Origin: Candidatus Sulfopaludibacter sp. SbA3
GTDB taxonomy: Bacteria > Pseudomonadota > Alphaproteobacteria > Caulobacterales > Hyphomonadaceae
Assembly: GCA_945888325.1 (NCBI GenBank)
Contig: CAMDAC010000012.1
Coordinates: 1-64,000 of the forward strand
Direction: 5' to 3'
Length of the DNA stretch: 64,000 nt
A program made the translations under genes and the position numbers. The notes below the pieces were generated by a model. That model worked only from the letters and a program-made list of their open reading frames with translations, ran no database searches and was not told where the DNA came from. Each line of letters begins with the position of its first letter. The first letter of the stretch is position 1. Positions 43,102 to 51,751 of this stretch are shown piece by piece.

Positions 43102-44760
43102 TCAGTTGGGCCACCAGACGATCTCGTCCCCGGCCGTCAGCTCCTCCGCGCCCGTCTTGTCGATCGACACCGGTATGTCCGACGTCGACGCATACAGCGG
43201 CGCACGCGCGTTCTCATGGTGCCGGTCCAGCAGGGCTTGCAGTTCCGCCAGCTTCTCGGGCTCGCTTGCCGCGAGGTTTGTCGACTCAGTCGGATCTTTC
43301 CCGAGGTCGAACAACCAGGACTTGCCCTGCTTGCCATCCACCTGCAGCTTCCAGTCGCCCGCCCGCACCACGCGGTAATAGCCGCTCTGCCAGAACAGTG
43401 CATCGTCCGCGCGGGCGAGCCCGCCCACTCTCTCCGCTAACGGAAGAAGGCTGCGCCCGTCGATCTCCACGCCGGCCGGCAGGACCGCGCCCGCGGCTTC
43501 GGCCAGTGTGGGCGTCACATCGATATGCGCCACCGGCGTGTCGATCACCGTGCCTGCCGGAATACGCGCCGGCCAGCTGACGAACATCGGTACACGGATG
43601 CCGCCTTCGAACAGCGAGAGCTTCCAGCCGCGATAGGGGTCATTGATGCCCGCCAGATCGATATAGCCCGGTCCGCCATTGTCACTGGAAAACACGATGA
43701 TCGTGTTCTCGGCGAGGCCCTCTTCTTCAAGTTTTGCAACGATCTGTCCCACGCTGCGGTCGAGCGCGCGCAGCATCGCTGCGTACACCCGCAGCTTGTG
43801 CGAGCCGACATCGCCGACCGCGTCATAGTCTTCCTTCGTCGCCTGCAGCGGCGTGTGCACGCCCCAGTGGGCGAGATAGAGGAAGAACGGCTGGTTCTTG
43901 TTGGCCTCGATCACCTTGAGGGATTCCGCAGTCCAGTAATCGGCAAGGTATCCGCCCGGCGCAAAGGTCGGCCCGCCATTGTAGGACGTCGAAAAATCGC
44001 CGCGGGCCCAGAGGAACTTGTCGATTGGGTCCGTCTCGACCTTGGCGTTCACGACGCCCGGATCATCTGCCGGCAGATGAAGCAGCCCTGTCATGTTGAG
44101 GCTTTCGTCAAAGCCTTGTGCATTCGGATGGAACTCGCCCGAATTGCCGAGATGCCACTTGCCGATATGAACGGTGTGATAGCCCTTGTCTTTCAGCATT
44201 TCGGCGATCGTCACTTCAGACCCGGGCAAGCCTTGGTCCGCGAAATCGGGAAGTGTGGCGGCCGCCTTCGGGTCATAGCCCACCTTCGGCCGCCCCCGCG
44301 TGTCTTCATTGGCGAACAGGGTAACGATCCGCCCCATGCCGTTTGGCGTCGGCGTGAATTCGAACCCCGTCCGCGTCGGATAGCGGCCCGTCAGCAGCAT
44401 CGCGCGTGACGGCGCGCAGGTGCCTGTGCCGGAATAGGCCGTGGTGAAGTTGGCGCCGCGCGCGGCGAGCGCATCAATGTTCGGTGTCGGCACGCGCCCG
44501 CCTGCGACGCCGCCGCCAAAGGTTGTGATGTCGTTGATGCCGAGGTCATCCACGAGAATGAAAATGATGTTTGGCGGCCGGTCGCTTGGCGCAGTCACGG
44601 CGGCGGCCGGTCCCTGCATCCAGGCTACCGGCTCGTAGGGCGCAATCTCTGGCCGGTCGGCGCGGGTGACCAGAAACAGGATGATCTCTTTCCGGAAGTA
44701 AAAGCCAAGCGCGCCCGCGCCTACAATTATCGCCAGGATTATCAGCAATATGCGTTTCAT
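43102..44760 (-). CDS. Type I (formylglycine) arylsulfatase, N-terminally anchored
   Basis: A 552-residue sulfatase. An N-terminal helix (MKRILLIILAIIVGAGALGF) is followed by NIIFILVDDLGINDITTFGG, the maturation motif C115-A-P-S-R with AMLLTGRYPTRTG, HIGKWHLGNSGEFHP, HWGVHTPLQATKEDYD, VFSSDNGGPGYID and the C-terminal DWKLQVDGKQGKSWLFDL. This resembles N-acetylgalactosamine-6-sulfatase and arylsulfatase A groups. The start at 44760 places the anchor at the N-terminus; an open frame continues upstream but overlaps the dehalogenase gene. It is second in the minus-strand operon behind the right TetR-type palindrome. Substrate unknown. Confidence 0.9.
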   Translation of the reverse strand: MKRILLIILAIIVGAGALGFYFRKEIILFLVTRADRPEIAPYEPVAWMQGPAAAVTAPSDRPPNIIFILVDDLGINDITTFGGGVAGGRVPTPNIDALAARGANFTTAYSGTGTCAPSRAMLLTGRYPTRTGFEFTPTPNGMGRIVTLFANEDTRGRPKVGYDPKAAATLPDFADQGLPGSEVTIAEMLKDKGYHTVHIGKWHLGNSGEFHPNAQGFDESLNMTGLLHLPADDPGVVNAKVETDPIDKFLWARGDFSTSYNGGPTFAPGGYLADYWTAESLKVIEANKNQPFFLYLAHWGVHTPLQATKEDYDAVGDVGSHKLRVYAAMLRALDRSVGQIVAKLEEEGLAENTIIVFSSDNGGPGYIDLAGINDPYRGWKLSLFEGGIRVPMFVSWPARIPAGTVIDTPVAHIDVTPTLAEAAGAVLPAGVEIDGRSLLPLAERVGGLARADDALFWQSGYYRVVRAGDWKLQVDGKQGKSWLFDLGKDPTESTNLAASEPEKLAELQALLDRHHENARAPLYASTSDIPVSIDKTGAEELTAGDEIVWWPN

Positions 44761-44779
44761 GCCGCGTTCGCCCCCTTTG

Positions 44780-45766
44780 TTATCCCTGCCGCATGAAGGT
44801 GATGATCGCCTCGGAAAACGCGGCCGGCTGGTCTTCCTGCAGGAAGTGTCCGCCATTTTTGATGGTGACACAATCGGCGCCGGAAATGCGCGCCTTGAAA
44901 ACTGCGTCGCCGCCCTTGGTGACAGGGTCGCCGTCGCTGAACGCAATCAGCGTGCGGCCTGTAAACGCCTCGAGCACCGCCCAGGCGCGGTCGTTCGCCA
45001 GCCGGTCTTCCTTGTGCTGGGGCAGCAGCGGCACCAGCGCCGGAAACTTCCGGGCACCCGCGATATAGCGATCATCCGGGAACGGAGCGACATAGCCATC
45101 AAGGATCCGGGCATCTGTCACGCCGGACAGCAATCCGAACACATCGCGTACCGAGAAGGAGGACGATTCGCTCGCATACTTCACCCAGTAGAGGAACGCC
45201 CCCGGCCCGCCGGACTGGAACTGCTCGCGCACCATGCCCGCATCCGGCACCGGCACAGCCGGATACATCTGACCGAGAAACGCAGACATCTCGTCCGAAA
45301 TCATCGCCGTGCTTGGCAGGCCCGTATTCGCGACGACGATCCGCTTGAACCGTCCGATCTGGTTCGCCGCCACGCGCAGGCCGATCAGCCCGCCCCAATC
45401 CTGACAGACCAGCGTCAATCCGCCGAGGTCCATCTTCGTTAGCCACTGGCCCAGCCAATCCACATGCCGCGCATAGGTATAATCGGCCATCGCGCCCGGC
45501 TTGTCGGATTTGCCGAAACCGATCAGGTCTGGCGCCAGAACGCGGTAACCCGCGTTCGTCAGTAGAGGGATCATCTTGCGATAGAGATAGCTCCACGAGG
45601 GCTGCCCGTGCAGGCAGAGGATCGGCTCGCCGTCCTTCGGGCCCTCGTCGAGGTAATGCATCCGCATCGCCTCACCGCCAGGGCCAGCAATGTCGACATA
45701 GTGCGGCGCAAATCCGTACTCGAACAGGGCGTCGAACTGCGCATCAGGTGTTCTGAGAATCTGCAA
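44780..45766 (-). CDS. Haloalkane dehalogenase-like hydrolase (DhlA/HLD-I type)
   Basis: A 328-residue alpha/beta-hydrolase closely patterned on DhlA. It has the N-terminal LRTPDAQFDAL, MHYLDEG, the oxyanion motif LCLHGQPSWSYLYRKM, PDLIGFGKSDKP, nucleophile Asp123 and halide-binding Trp124 in VCQDWGGLIG, an acid in FSDGDPVTKGG and the histidine in NGGHFLQED. These would hydrolyse a carbon-halogen bond, or possibly another good leaving group. No signal peptide. First gene of the minus-strand operon, 35 nt after the right TetR-type palindrome; followed by a sulfatase. True halogenated substrate not known. Confidence 0.87.
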   Translation of the reverse strand: MQILRTPDAQFDALFEYGFAPHYVDIAGPGGEAMRMHYLDEGPKDGEPILCLHGQPSWSYLYRKMIPLLTNAGYRVLAPDLIGFGKSDKPGAMADYTYARHVDWLGQWLTKMDLGGLTLVCQDWGGLIGLRVAANQIGRFKRIVVANTGLPSTAMISDEMSAFLGQMYPAVPVPDAGMVREQFQSGGPGAFLYWVKYASESSSFSVRDVFGLLSGVTDARILDGYVAPFPDDRYIAGARKFPALVPLLPQHKEDRLANDRAWAVLEAFTGRTLIAFSDGDPVTKGGDAVFKARISGADCVTIKNGGHFLQEDQPAAFSEAIITFMRQG

Positions 45767-45800
45767 GGCTCCGGCCTCCCCGCCAGCAAGTTTTATAATA

Positions 45801-45817
45801 TGGCACGAATAGTGCCA
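45801..45817. promoter_or_regulatory. TetR-type operator, right copy
   Basis: TGGCAC-GAATA-GTGCCA (45801-45817), the same 6-5-6 core as at 38178-38194, with AT-rich flanks on both sides. It lies 35 nt before the dehalogenase start. Together the two sites bracket the facing operons that contain tetR. Confidence 0.75.
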
Positions 45818-45844
45818 ATTAGGGGGTGCGTCAATCGGGGAAGC

Positions 45845-47065
45845 TCAAGTTACCTTCGCGCGGGCGTGGAATTGCGGCTGGTCCCAGCTCTTTGTCGCAA
45901 GGATGTCCGCCAGCGCCGCCATCGCGTCCCAAACCGCGCCATAGCTCAGGAACAGGGGCGAGAATCCGAACCGCACAGTATCAGGCGAACGGAAGTCCGC
46001 CATCACGCCGCGCGCCGCCAGCGCCTGCACGACCGGATAGCCTTCGGTAATCCGTAGACTGACATGTCCGCCGCGGCGCCGGTCCTCCACCGGGCAGAGC
46101 ACCTCCAGCCCCATCGCCTGCGCCTGCGCTATCGCCAGCGCCCCAAGGCCTCGCGCCTTAGCCTGAAGCTGGCCGAGGTCCACGCCCTCGATTGCCTCCA
46201 GCGCCCCGCTGAGCGCCGCGAGTGAAAGGATCGGCGGCGTCCCGCTGGCAAAGCGTGCTACGCCGTCTCGGGGCACATACTTTCCGTCAAACGCAAATGG
46301 CGCGGCATGCCCCATCCAGCCGGGAAGAGGATTGGCGAGCTTCGGCGACAGCGCCGCCGCTACGTAGACAAAGGCCGGCGCGCCCGGGCCGCCATTCAGA
46401 TATTTGTACGTACACCCCGCCGCGAGCACCGCGCCGTCCTCGGCCAGTTTCAGATCGAGGACGCCGGTCGCATGGCTGAGGTCCCAGATGATCAGCGCCC
46501 CGTGCCGCCTCGCCTCGCGCTCATGCGCAGCGATGTCGGCCACTTCAGAGGAGCGATAATTCACCGCGCTCTTGATCACCACGCCGCCTGCTTTCAGCGC
46601 GTCGAAGCTGCCGCCCGGCGCGAGCTGGCGCACTTCCGCGCCCGACAGTCCGCCCAGCCCCGCCGCGATATACTGGTCCGTCGGAAACTCGTCTTCTTCC
46701 ACGAACAACGCATAGGTTTGCGCCTGCGGCAGCGCGGCGGCGGCGAGTTTGAACAGGTTCACCGACACGCTGTCGGCCACGATCACCTCGCCGGGCCTTG
46801 CGCCGAGCAGCGCGGCCAGCCGGTCGCCGGTGCGTTCGGCGAGATCGATCCAGCCTGCCGAATTCCAGCTGCGCACGAGGTCGCCGGCCCAGTCGGCTTG
46901 CGCGGCGGCGAGCCGGTCCCGCGCGCCTTTGGGTGGCGGTCCCAGCGAATGGCCGACCAGATAGGTCACGCCGTCCGGCAGGTCGAACAGCGCGGCCCGG
47001 TCCGCCAGCGGATCAGCGGCGTCGCGCTGCAGCGCCTCTTCGCGCGTGGTAGGGGCCTGGGTCAT
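45845..47065 (-). CDS. kynU: Kynureninase
   Basis: A 406-residue PLP enzyme that cleaves kynurenine (or 3-hydroxykynurenine) to anthranilate (or 3-hydroxyanthranilate) and alanine. It has YLVGHSLGPPPKGAR, SWNSAGW, VADSVSVNLFKL, IIWDLSHATG (cofactor Asp), the PLP lysine in GCTYKYLNGGPGAPAF and FASGTPPILSLAAL. The ATG at 47065 gives the usual length; the open frame extends further upstream without family similarity. No other tryptophan-degradation gene is certain here, although the divergent hydrolase has formamidase-like motifs. Confidence 0.93.
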   Translation of the reverse strand: MTQAPTTREEALQRDAADPLADRAALFDLPDGVTYLVGHSLGPPPKGARDRLAAAQADWAGDLVRSWNSAGWIDLAERTGDRLAALLGARPGEVIVADSVSVNLFKLAAAALPQAQTYALFVEEDEFPTDQYIAAGLGGLSGAEVRQLAPGGSFDALKAGGVVIKSAVNYRSSEVADIAAHEREARRHGALIIWDLSHATGVLDLKLAEDGAVLAAGCTYKYLNGGPGAPAFVYVAAALSPKLANPLPGWMGHAAPFAFDGKYVPRDGVARFASGTPPILSLAALSGALEAIEGVDLGQLQAKARGLGALAIAQAQAMGLEVLCPVEDRRRGGHVSLRITEGYPVVQALAARGVMADFRSPDTVRFGFSPLFLSYGAVWDAMAALADILATKSWDQPQFHARAKVT

Positions 47066-47136
47066 GCCGGTGCTTGCCTCATGGAGTGAAGCCCGCAACA
47101 GTAGAGGCGAAGCCCCCGGCGGCAAGGGAGAGAAGC

Positions 47137-48090
47137 GTGTGGAAACAACAGTTTGCAGCGGCGGCACTGGCCCTGGTGGCGGCTTGCGCGCCGGCGCGGG
47201 AAGAGGCGGCGACTCCCGAGGTACCTGTCATGGCTGAGCCGTCAAAGCTGATGACCTGGGACGACCTTTCGGCGCTGCCGCGTCCGGTGGCCTCACACAC
47301 CATCCGGTGGGGCGAGGGGGTGACGGATGTCGTGGATCTCTGGTTGCCGGAGGGGGCCGGGCCGCATCCGGTGGTCGTGATGGTGCATGGCGGTTGCTGG
47401 CAAAAATCCATTGCTGACAAGAACTTGATGGACTGGATGGCGGACGGTTTGCGCCAGCAGGGCTGGGCGGTGTGGAACATCGAGTACCGGGGCGTGGACG
47501 AGCCCGGCGGGGGGTATCCCGGCACGTTCCTCGATGCGGGCGCGGCGACGGACCAGCTCCGGGAGCATGCGGCTGAATACAATCTCGATCTCTCGCGGGT
47601 GACCGGGATCGGGCATTCGGCGGGTGGGCACCTGATCCTGTGGCTCGCGGCCCGCTCGAAGCTGCCCGACGACAGCCCGCTGCGGGTGTCGGATCCGCTG
47701 CAATTTCAAGGCGTTGTCGTCTCGGGCGGCCTCGCGGATCTGGAGGCTTCGCGGCCGGTGACCGCGCCTGGCTGTCTCGATGCGATCTACGACCAGCTGA
47801 CCGGTCCGGCCTCGCCGGAGCGGCCGGATCCGCTGTCGGATACTTCGCCCGCGCGGCTGTTTCCGGTGGGGGTGGCGTTCGTCAGCGTCAACGGGAGTGA
47901 GGACAGGATTGCCCCGCCGATGCTGGGCGACGCGTTGACGCGAAAGGCCGAGGCAGCGGGAGATTCCGCTTCATTGGTCATCATTCCGGCCACAGGCCAT
48001 GTCGAACTCGTCTCGCCGGGTACACAGGCGTTCGACATTCAGTCTCAGATCTTATCAGATTTTATCGCTTCTCCGGGGACGCCGAAGTAG
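47137..48090 (+). CDS. Lipoprotein alpha/beta hydrolase, kynurenine-formamidase-like
   Basis: A 317-residue secreted hydrolase. GTG start at 47137 after GGGAGAG; signal peptide with lipobox VAAC. It has the HGG oxyanion motif (VMVHGGCWQKS), nucleophile elbow GIGHSAGGHLI, acid region SEDRIAPP and the histidine in PATGHVEL. The HGGxW plus GHSAGG pattern is that of the alpha/beta-hydrolase arylformamidases (KFA) and BD-FAE esterases. It is divergent from kynU with about 70 bp between. Formamidase activity on N-formylkynurenine would fit the neighbour, but an extracytoplasmic lipoprotein location argues for a general esterase instead. Confidence 0.78.
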   Translation: MWKQQFAAAALALVAACAPAREEAATPEVPVMAEPSKLMTWDDLSALPRPVASHTIRWGEGVTDVVDLWLPEGAGPHPVVVMVHGGCWQKSIADKNLMDWMADGLRQQGWAVWNIEYRGVDEPGGGYPGTFLDAGAATDQLREHAAEYNLDLSRVTGIGHSAGGHLILWLAARSKLPDDSPLRVSDPLQFQGVVVSGGLADLEASRPVTAPGCLDAIYDQLTGPASPERPDPLSDTSPARLFPVGVAFVSVNGSEDRIAPPMLGDALTRKAEAAGDSASLVIIPATGHVELVSPGTQAFDIQSQILSDFIASPGTPK

Positions 48091-48108
48091 GCGCAAGTTC
48101 CGCGCGCC

Positions 48109-49512
48109 TCAGGCCCTTGCCTTGAGGCTGGCCAGCAGGTCCTGCGCGAACGTGGTCAGCGTGTCGTCGCGGGCGCCCATGATGAGGATGCGGTCGCCGG
48201 GTTTGGCGAGTTCGAGGAGGCGCGCGCCGCAGGCGGGGCGGTCGCCGAGGGCTTCGGCGCGGCGGCCTAGGGCGACGATGTCGGCGGCAAGTTCCTGGCT
48301 GCCGACGGAGCGGTCCACCGTGCCGCCGAAATAGGCGGGCTCCGGCATCAGGAGGATATCCTCCGTGCCCAGATTTTCGGCGAAGCATTCGGCGAATTCG
48401 CGGCGCATCTTTTTCAGCGGGCCGAATCCGTGCGGCTGGAACATCACGAGGACGCGGCCGGGGAACTGGTTGACGGTGCGCAGGGTGGCGGCGATCTTGT
48501 CCGGGTTGTGGCCGAAATCATCGATGACGGTGACGCCGTTCTCGGTGCCCACGATGTCGAAGCGGCGGGCGATGCCGGCAAACTCGCCCAGCGCGGCGGC
48601 GGCCTGCGCGAGCGTGACGCCGCAGGTCATCGCGGCGGCGATGGCGGCGAGGGCGTTGGAGACGTTGTGCTTGCCCGGCGTCGCCAGACGGACGATCGCC
48701 GACTCGCCAGTCTTTTGATCGTGCACGGAGAATGAGATGCTCGTCTCTGCGGGCGTGATGGCCCAGGCGATCAGCTGCGCGGCGTCGCGGTCGAGGCTGT
48801 AGGTGATCGCCTCCGGCATGGCGCGGGCCATGCGGGCCGTTTCCGGATTGTCGAGGTTCAGCACGACCGTTCCGGCGCGCGTGGCAAAGCCGGTGAACAG
48901 GGCGCGCAGCTCCTCCATCGTCTTGTGGTCGAGCGCGATGTTCATCAGCACGGCGACGCGGGGATTGTACGCGGCGATGGAGCCATCGCTTTCGTCCACT
49001 TCCGAAACAAAAATGCCTCTGGTGCCGACGAGGGAGCTGGAAAACAGCGCTTCGGGTGTGCGGAAGTTCTTCATCACCGCCCCGTTCATCACGGTGGGGC
49101 TCTTGCCGGCGTGATGGAGGATCCAGGCGACCATGCCGGTGACGGTCGACTTGCCGCTTGTGCCCGCCACACCGATGGCGAAGGGGGCGGCGTTGAACAG
49201 GGCCGAGAGCATGTCCGCCCGGCTCATCCGCTTCGCGCCGACGCGGAGCGCGGCGGCAATGTCCGGCACGGTATCTTCCACGGCGGCGGAGGCGACGACG
49301 ATTTGTTCCGGGCTCGTCACGCCGCTGCCATCCTGCGGGAAGAGGCGGATGCCCTTGCTGCGGAGATAGTCGAACTTTGCGGGCGTGCGCCCCTGGTCGA
49401 GCGACCGGTCCGAGCCCTCGATGATGTGGCCCTGGTCGAGCAGGATCAGAGCCAGCGGCAACATGCCGGAGCCGCCGATGCCACAGAAGAAATAGCGAGT
49501 CGGTTGTGTCAT
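48109..49512 (-). CDS. MurC/Mpl-type Mur ligase
   Basis: A 467-residue Mur ligase with all three domains: N-terminal FFCGIGGSGMLPLALILLDQGH, central ATP-binding VAGTSGKSTVTGMVAWI (P-loop 117-123), SEVDESDGSIAAYNPRVAVL and NIALDH, then C-terminal DDFGHNPDKIAATL and VMFQPHGFGP. The P-loop reads GTSGKST where MurC and Mpl usually have GTHGKTT. Murein-tripeptide recycling (Mpl role) is likely because an LD-carboxypeptidase gene lies nearby and murC normally sits in the dcw cluster; a secondary MurC cannot be excluded. Convergent with the hydrolase gene. Confidence 0.85.
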   Translation of the reverse strand: MTQPTRYFFCGIGGSGMLPLALILLDQGHIIEGSDRSLDQGRTPAKFDYLRSKGIRLFPQDGSGVTSPEQIVVASAAVEDTVPDIAAALRVGAKRMSRADMLSALFNAAPFAIGVAGTSGKSTVTGMVAWILHHAGKSPTVMNGAVMKNFRTPEALFSSSLVGTRGIFVSEVDESDGSIAAYNPRVAVLMNIALDHKTMEELRALFTGFATRAGTVVLNLDNPETARMARAMPEAITYSLDRDAAQLIAWAITPAETSISFSVHDQKTGESAIVRLATPGKHNVSNALAAIAAAMTCGVTLAQAAAALGEFAGIARRFDIVGTENGVTVIDDFGHNPDKIAATLRTVNQFPGRVLVMFQPHGFGPLKKMRREFAECFAENLGTEDILLMPEPAYFGGTVDRSVGSQELAADIVALGRRAEALGDRPACGARLLELAKPGDRILIMGARDDTLTTFAQDLLASLKARA

Positions 49513-49552
49513 GGGGCCTGTCTATAGCACCAGAATACTTGGGAACATCGCT

Positions 49553-49873
49553 TTAGTGCTCAAGCAATTTCAGCCCGATGACCCCGACAATGATCAATCC
49601 GATAAACACGAGCCGGATGGGTGGCAGGCTTTCGTTGAAGAAGAGGCCGCCGACGAGGACCGTGCCGACGGCGCCGATGCCGGTCCAGACGGCGTAACCC
49701 GTGCCCAGGGGCACGGTCTTCACCGCCTGCTGAAGGCAAACGAAGCTGGCAATGATCAGAACCACGAAGATGACATTCAGCGCGAGGCTGCTGGGCGCCT
49801 TGAGCAGCAGGCGCAGCGTGGTGGTGAACCCGACTTCGAGCGCTCCGGCGAGCAACAGAAAAATCCAGCCCAT
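49553..49873 (-). CDS. Small multidrug resistance (SMR) transporter, SugE/Gdx-like
   Basis: A 106-residue four-helix membrane protein with the SMR layout: MGWIFLLLAGALEVGFTTTL (conserved Glu13), LQQAVKTVPLGTGYAVWTGIGAVGT and FFNESLPPIRLVFIGLIIVGVIGLKL. The WxGIGAxGT motif is common to Gdx (guanidinium) and QacE groups; the AxxE start leans to SugE/Gdx. No guanidine riboswitch is seen upstream. It lies upstream of the Mur ligase gene on the same strand, probably as an independent gene. Confidence 0.88.
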   Translation of the reverse strand: MGWIFLLLAGALEVGFTTTLRLLLKAPSSLALNVIFVVLIIASFVCLQQAVKTVPLGTGYAVWTGIGAVGTVLVGGLFFNESLPPIRLVFIGLIIVGVIGLKLLEH

Positions 49874-50009
49874 GGCTTGCTCCCGAAACCGCTTGCGACC
49901 GGGAACATGTAGGGAGACTTTGCGGCGCGCCTATGGGCGGAGGCGCCCTTTCGGCGCCGAGGGCCTATCCTGCGTTCAGCCGCTGGCAGGATGGGCGACG
50001 CTGGCTAAG

Positions 50010-50768
50010 GTGTATGGGACAGGCGCGGGGGAACAGCATGGCAGCAAGGCAGCAAGGCAGATTCTGGTGGCGGCGGTTTTCCTGATGGCGGCGTGCGGGA
50101 CCGCGAGAGCGGAGCCCGCCGCGAAGCTCTGCACGGCGTCGTTTGAGCAGGCCGACGGGATGGGCGGGTTTGCGTCGGCGAACATCCGGGACGGCACCCT
50201 TTTGACGCTCTTTGTCGAGATGGGACCCACCCGCTCGCCCCTGGTGATGGCCGGCGAGGGCTTCGCCAGCGGCTATACGGCCGTGGGGCCCGAACCGGAA
50301 CTCGCTTACTGGACCTACATGAGCATCTATGAGCCGGCGGCCGACTGGTTGACGCCCGGCAGCGTGCAGCTTTTCTATTCGGGCTTCCGCCTTGGCTGGC
50401 CGGAGTTTCGCAGGGGCAGCAACCCGGTGAACCATCTCGAGCTGGTGGTGACGCAGTGCGACCAGACGATGACCATCGAGGCGCGTCCGGATGAGACCGG
50501 CGCTGTGGTCAACAGCCGCGTGGTCGCCATCGATTTCGAGGAGATGCTGCCAGGCCGGGCGCCGGCTGTCCGGGTTCCGAGCCACCTCGACTGGCGCAGG
50601 GTGTCGGAACAAGGACACACCGTTTCCGCGACGCTGATCAATCTGGAGACACGTGAAGTGGTGGCGCGCGGAGAGGGGGCACGCCTGCAGGGCGATGCCG
50701 CGCAGGCCTTGCTGAGCGGCGGACTGAACGCACTGCGCGACAAGTTCAAGGCCGGGCAGTGCGGGTGA
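50010..50768 (+). CDS. Exported protein of unknown function
   Basis: A 252-residue protein starting at a GTG at 50010; a hydrophobic segment (ILVAAVFLMAACGTARAE) provides a signal peptide with either a lipobox (MAAC) or signal-peptidase I site (ARA-E). Mature part: LCTASFEQADGMGGFASANI, two conserved-looking cysteines (KLCTAS, VTQCDQT), and a Tyr/Trp-rich middle, YWTYMSIYEPAADWL. No family recognised; the pattern resembles small periplasmic beta-proteins. It is followed closely by the LD-carboxypeptidase gene. Confidence 0.65.
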   Translation: MYGTGAGEQHGSKAARQILVAAVFLMAACGTARAEPAAKLCTASFEQADGMGGFASANIRDGTLLTLFVEMGPTRSPLVMAGEGFASGYTAVGPEPELAYWTYMSIYEPAADWLTPGSVQLFYSGFRLGWPEFRRGSNPVNHLELVVTQCDQTMTIEARPDETGAVVNSRVVAIDFEEMLPGRAPAVRVPSHLDWRRVSEQGHTVSATLINLETREVVARGEGARLQGDAAQALLSGGLNALRDKFKAGQCG

Positions 50769-50842
50769 GGCCGCCCGCGAAAAGCGGTTTCCAGATGCCG
50801 GGAATGCCGGTTTAACTGCGCGGGCATGGCCCGGAGACTGAC

Positions 50843-51682
50843 ATGACGCGAGCGAAGATACGCATAGGCATCGTGGGGCCGGGGCGGGCGATTGACCAGG
50901 GGCTGGCGGAGCGCGTGACAGCGCTGGCGGCGGACGAGGCGGAGTTGGTGTTTCATCCGCAATGCTTCCTGCGGGAGGGGCATTTTGCGGGGCCGGACAG
51001 CGCGCGGGCGGAGGCGTTTGCAGAGTATGCGAATGATGCGTCGCTGGACGCGGTGTGGTTTGCGCGGGGCGGGTATGGCGCGTGCCGGATACTGGACCTG
51101 GCGTTCGACAATCTCGGCAATGCGGCGCGGCGGAAGACCTATCTCGGCTATAGCGATGCGGGCAACCTGCTGGCGCGGCTGGCGCGCGACGGGATCGGGC
51201 GGGTGGCGCATGGGCCGATGCCGGCGGACATTTTGCGCGAGGGCGGCGAGGCGGCGGTGCGGCGCGCGCTCGGCTTCCTGACGGGTACGGACGATGGCGC
51301 GGGGATGGATGCGGCGGCGCTCGCGCCGGGCAAGTATGCGGCGTTCAACATCTCGGTGTTTGCGAGCCTGATTGGCACCGGCTGGCTGCCGGACCTCAGC
51401 GGCCATGTGCTGATGCTGGAGGATGTCGGCGAGTATCATTACCGGCTGGACCGGATGATGTTCACGATCACGTCGAACCCGGAGGTGCGGAAAGTGGCGG
51501 GTATCCGGCTGGGGCGGTGCGGGGCGATCCCGGTGAACGATATCGACTTCGGCCGGAACGAAGAGGAGATCGTGCAGCACTGGTGCGCGCGGGGCGGGAT
51601 TGCCTATCTCGGCCGCGCGGATATCGGCCACGATGTGGACAACAAGATCGTGGTGTTCGGGGAGCGGGGCGCAGGCGCCTGA
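50843..51682 (+). CDS. LD-carboxypeptidase (peptidase S66)
   Basis: A 279-residue cytoplasmic serine peptidase of the LdcA/MccF family. It has IGIVGPGRAID at the N-terminus, WFARGGYGACRIL, the nucleophile region LGYSDAGNLL, LEDVGEYHYRLDRM (Glu) and DIGHDVDNKI (His). It releases the terminal D-alanine from murein tetrapeptide, feeding the tripeptide ligase encoded nearby (48109-49512). A strong terminator follows. Confidence 0.88.
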   Translation: MTRAKIRIGIVGPGRAIDQGLAERVTALAADEAELVFHPQCFLREGHFAGPDSARAEAFAEYANDASLDAVWFARGGYGACRILDLAFDNLGNAARRKTYLGYSDAGNLLARLARDGIGRVAHGPMPADILREGGEAAVRRALGFLTGTDDGAGMDAAALAPGKYAAFNISVFASLIGTGWLPDLSGHVLMLEDVGEYHYRLDRMMFTITSNPEVRKVAGIRLGRCGAIPVNDIDFGRNEEEIVQHWCARGGIAYLGRADIGHDVDNKIVVFGERGAGA

Positions 51683-51694
51683 ACGCCTGAAAAG

Positions 51695-51728
51695 AAAAGG
51701 CGGGCTGCGCTGTGCGAGCCCGCCTTTT
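51695..51728. terminator. Bidirectional Rho-independent terminator
   Basis: AAAAGGCGGGCT (51695-51706) pairs perfectly with AGCCCGCCTTTT (51717-51728), with extra CGC/GCG pairing in the loop. A-tract on one side and T-tract on the other let it end both the LD-carboxypeptidase (+) and pntB (-) transcripts, which converge here. Confidence 0.92.
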
Positions 51729-51751
51729 GTTTGTGCGCGGAAGATCGGAAC

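Noticed and set aside
49874-50009. Guanidine riboswitch before the SMR transporter
   Set aside because: Only a GGCGCC/GGCGCC hairpin is present; the conserved ykkC or ACGR-loop features are missing.
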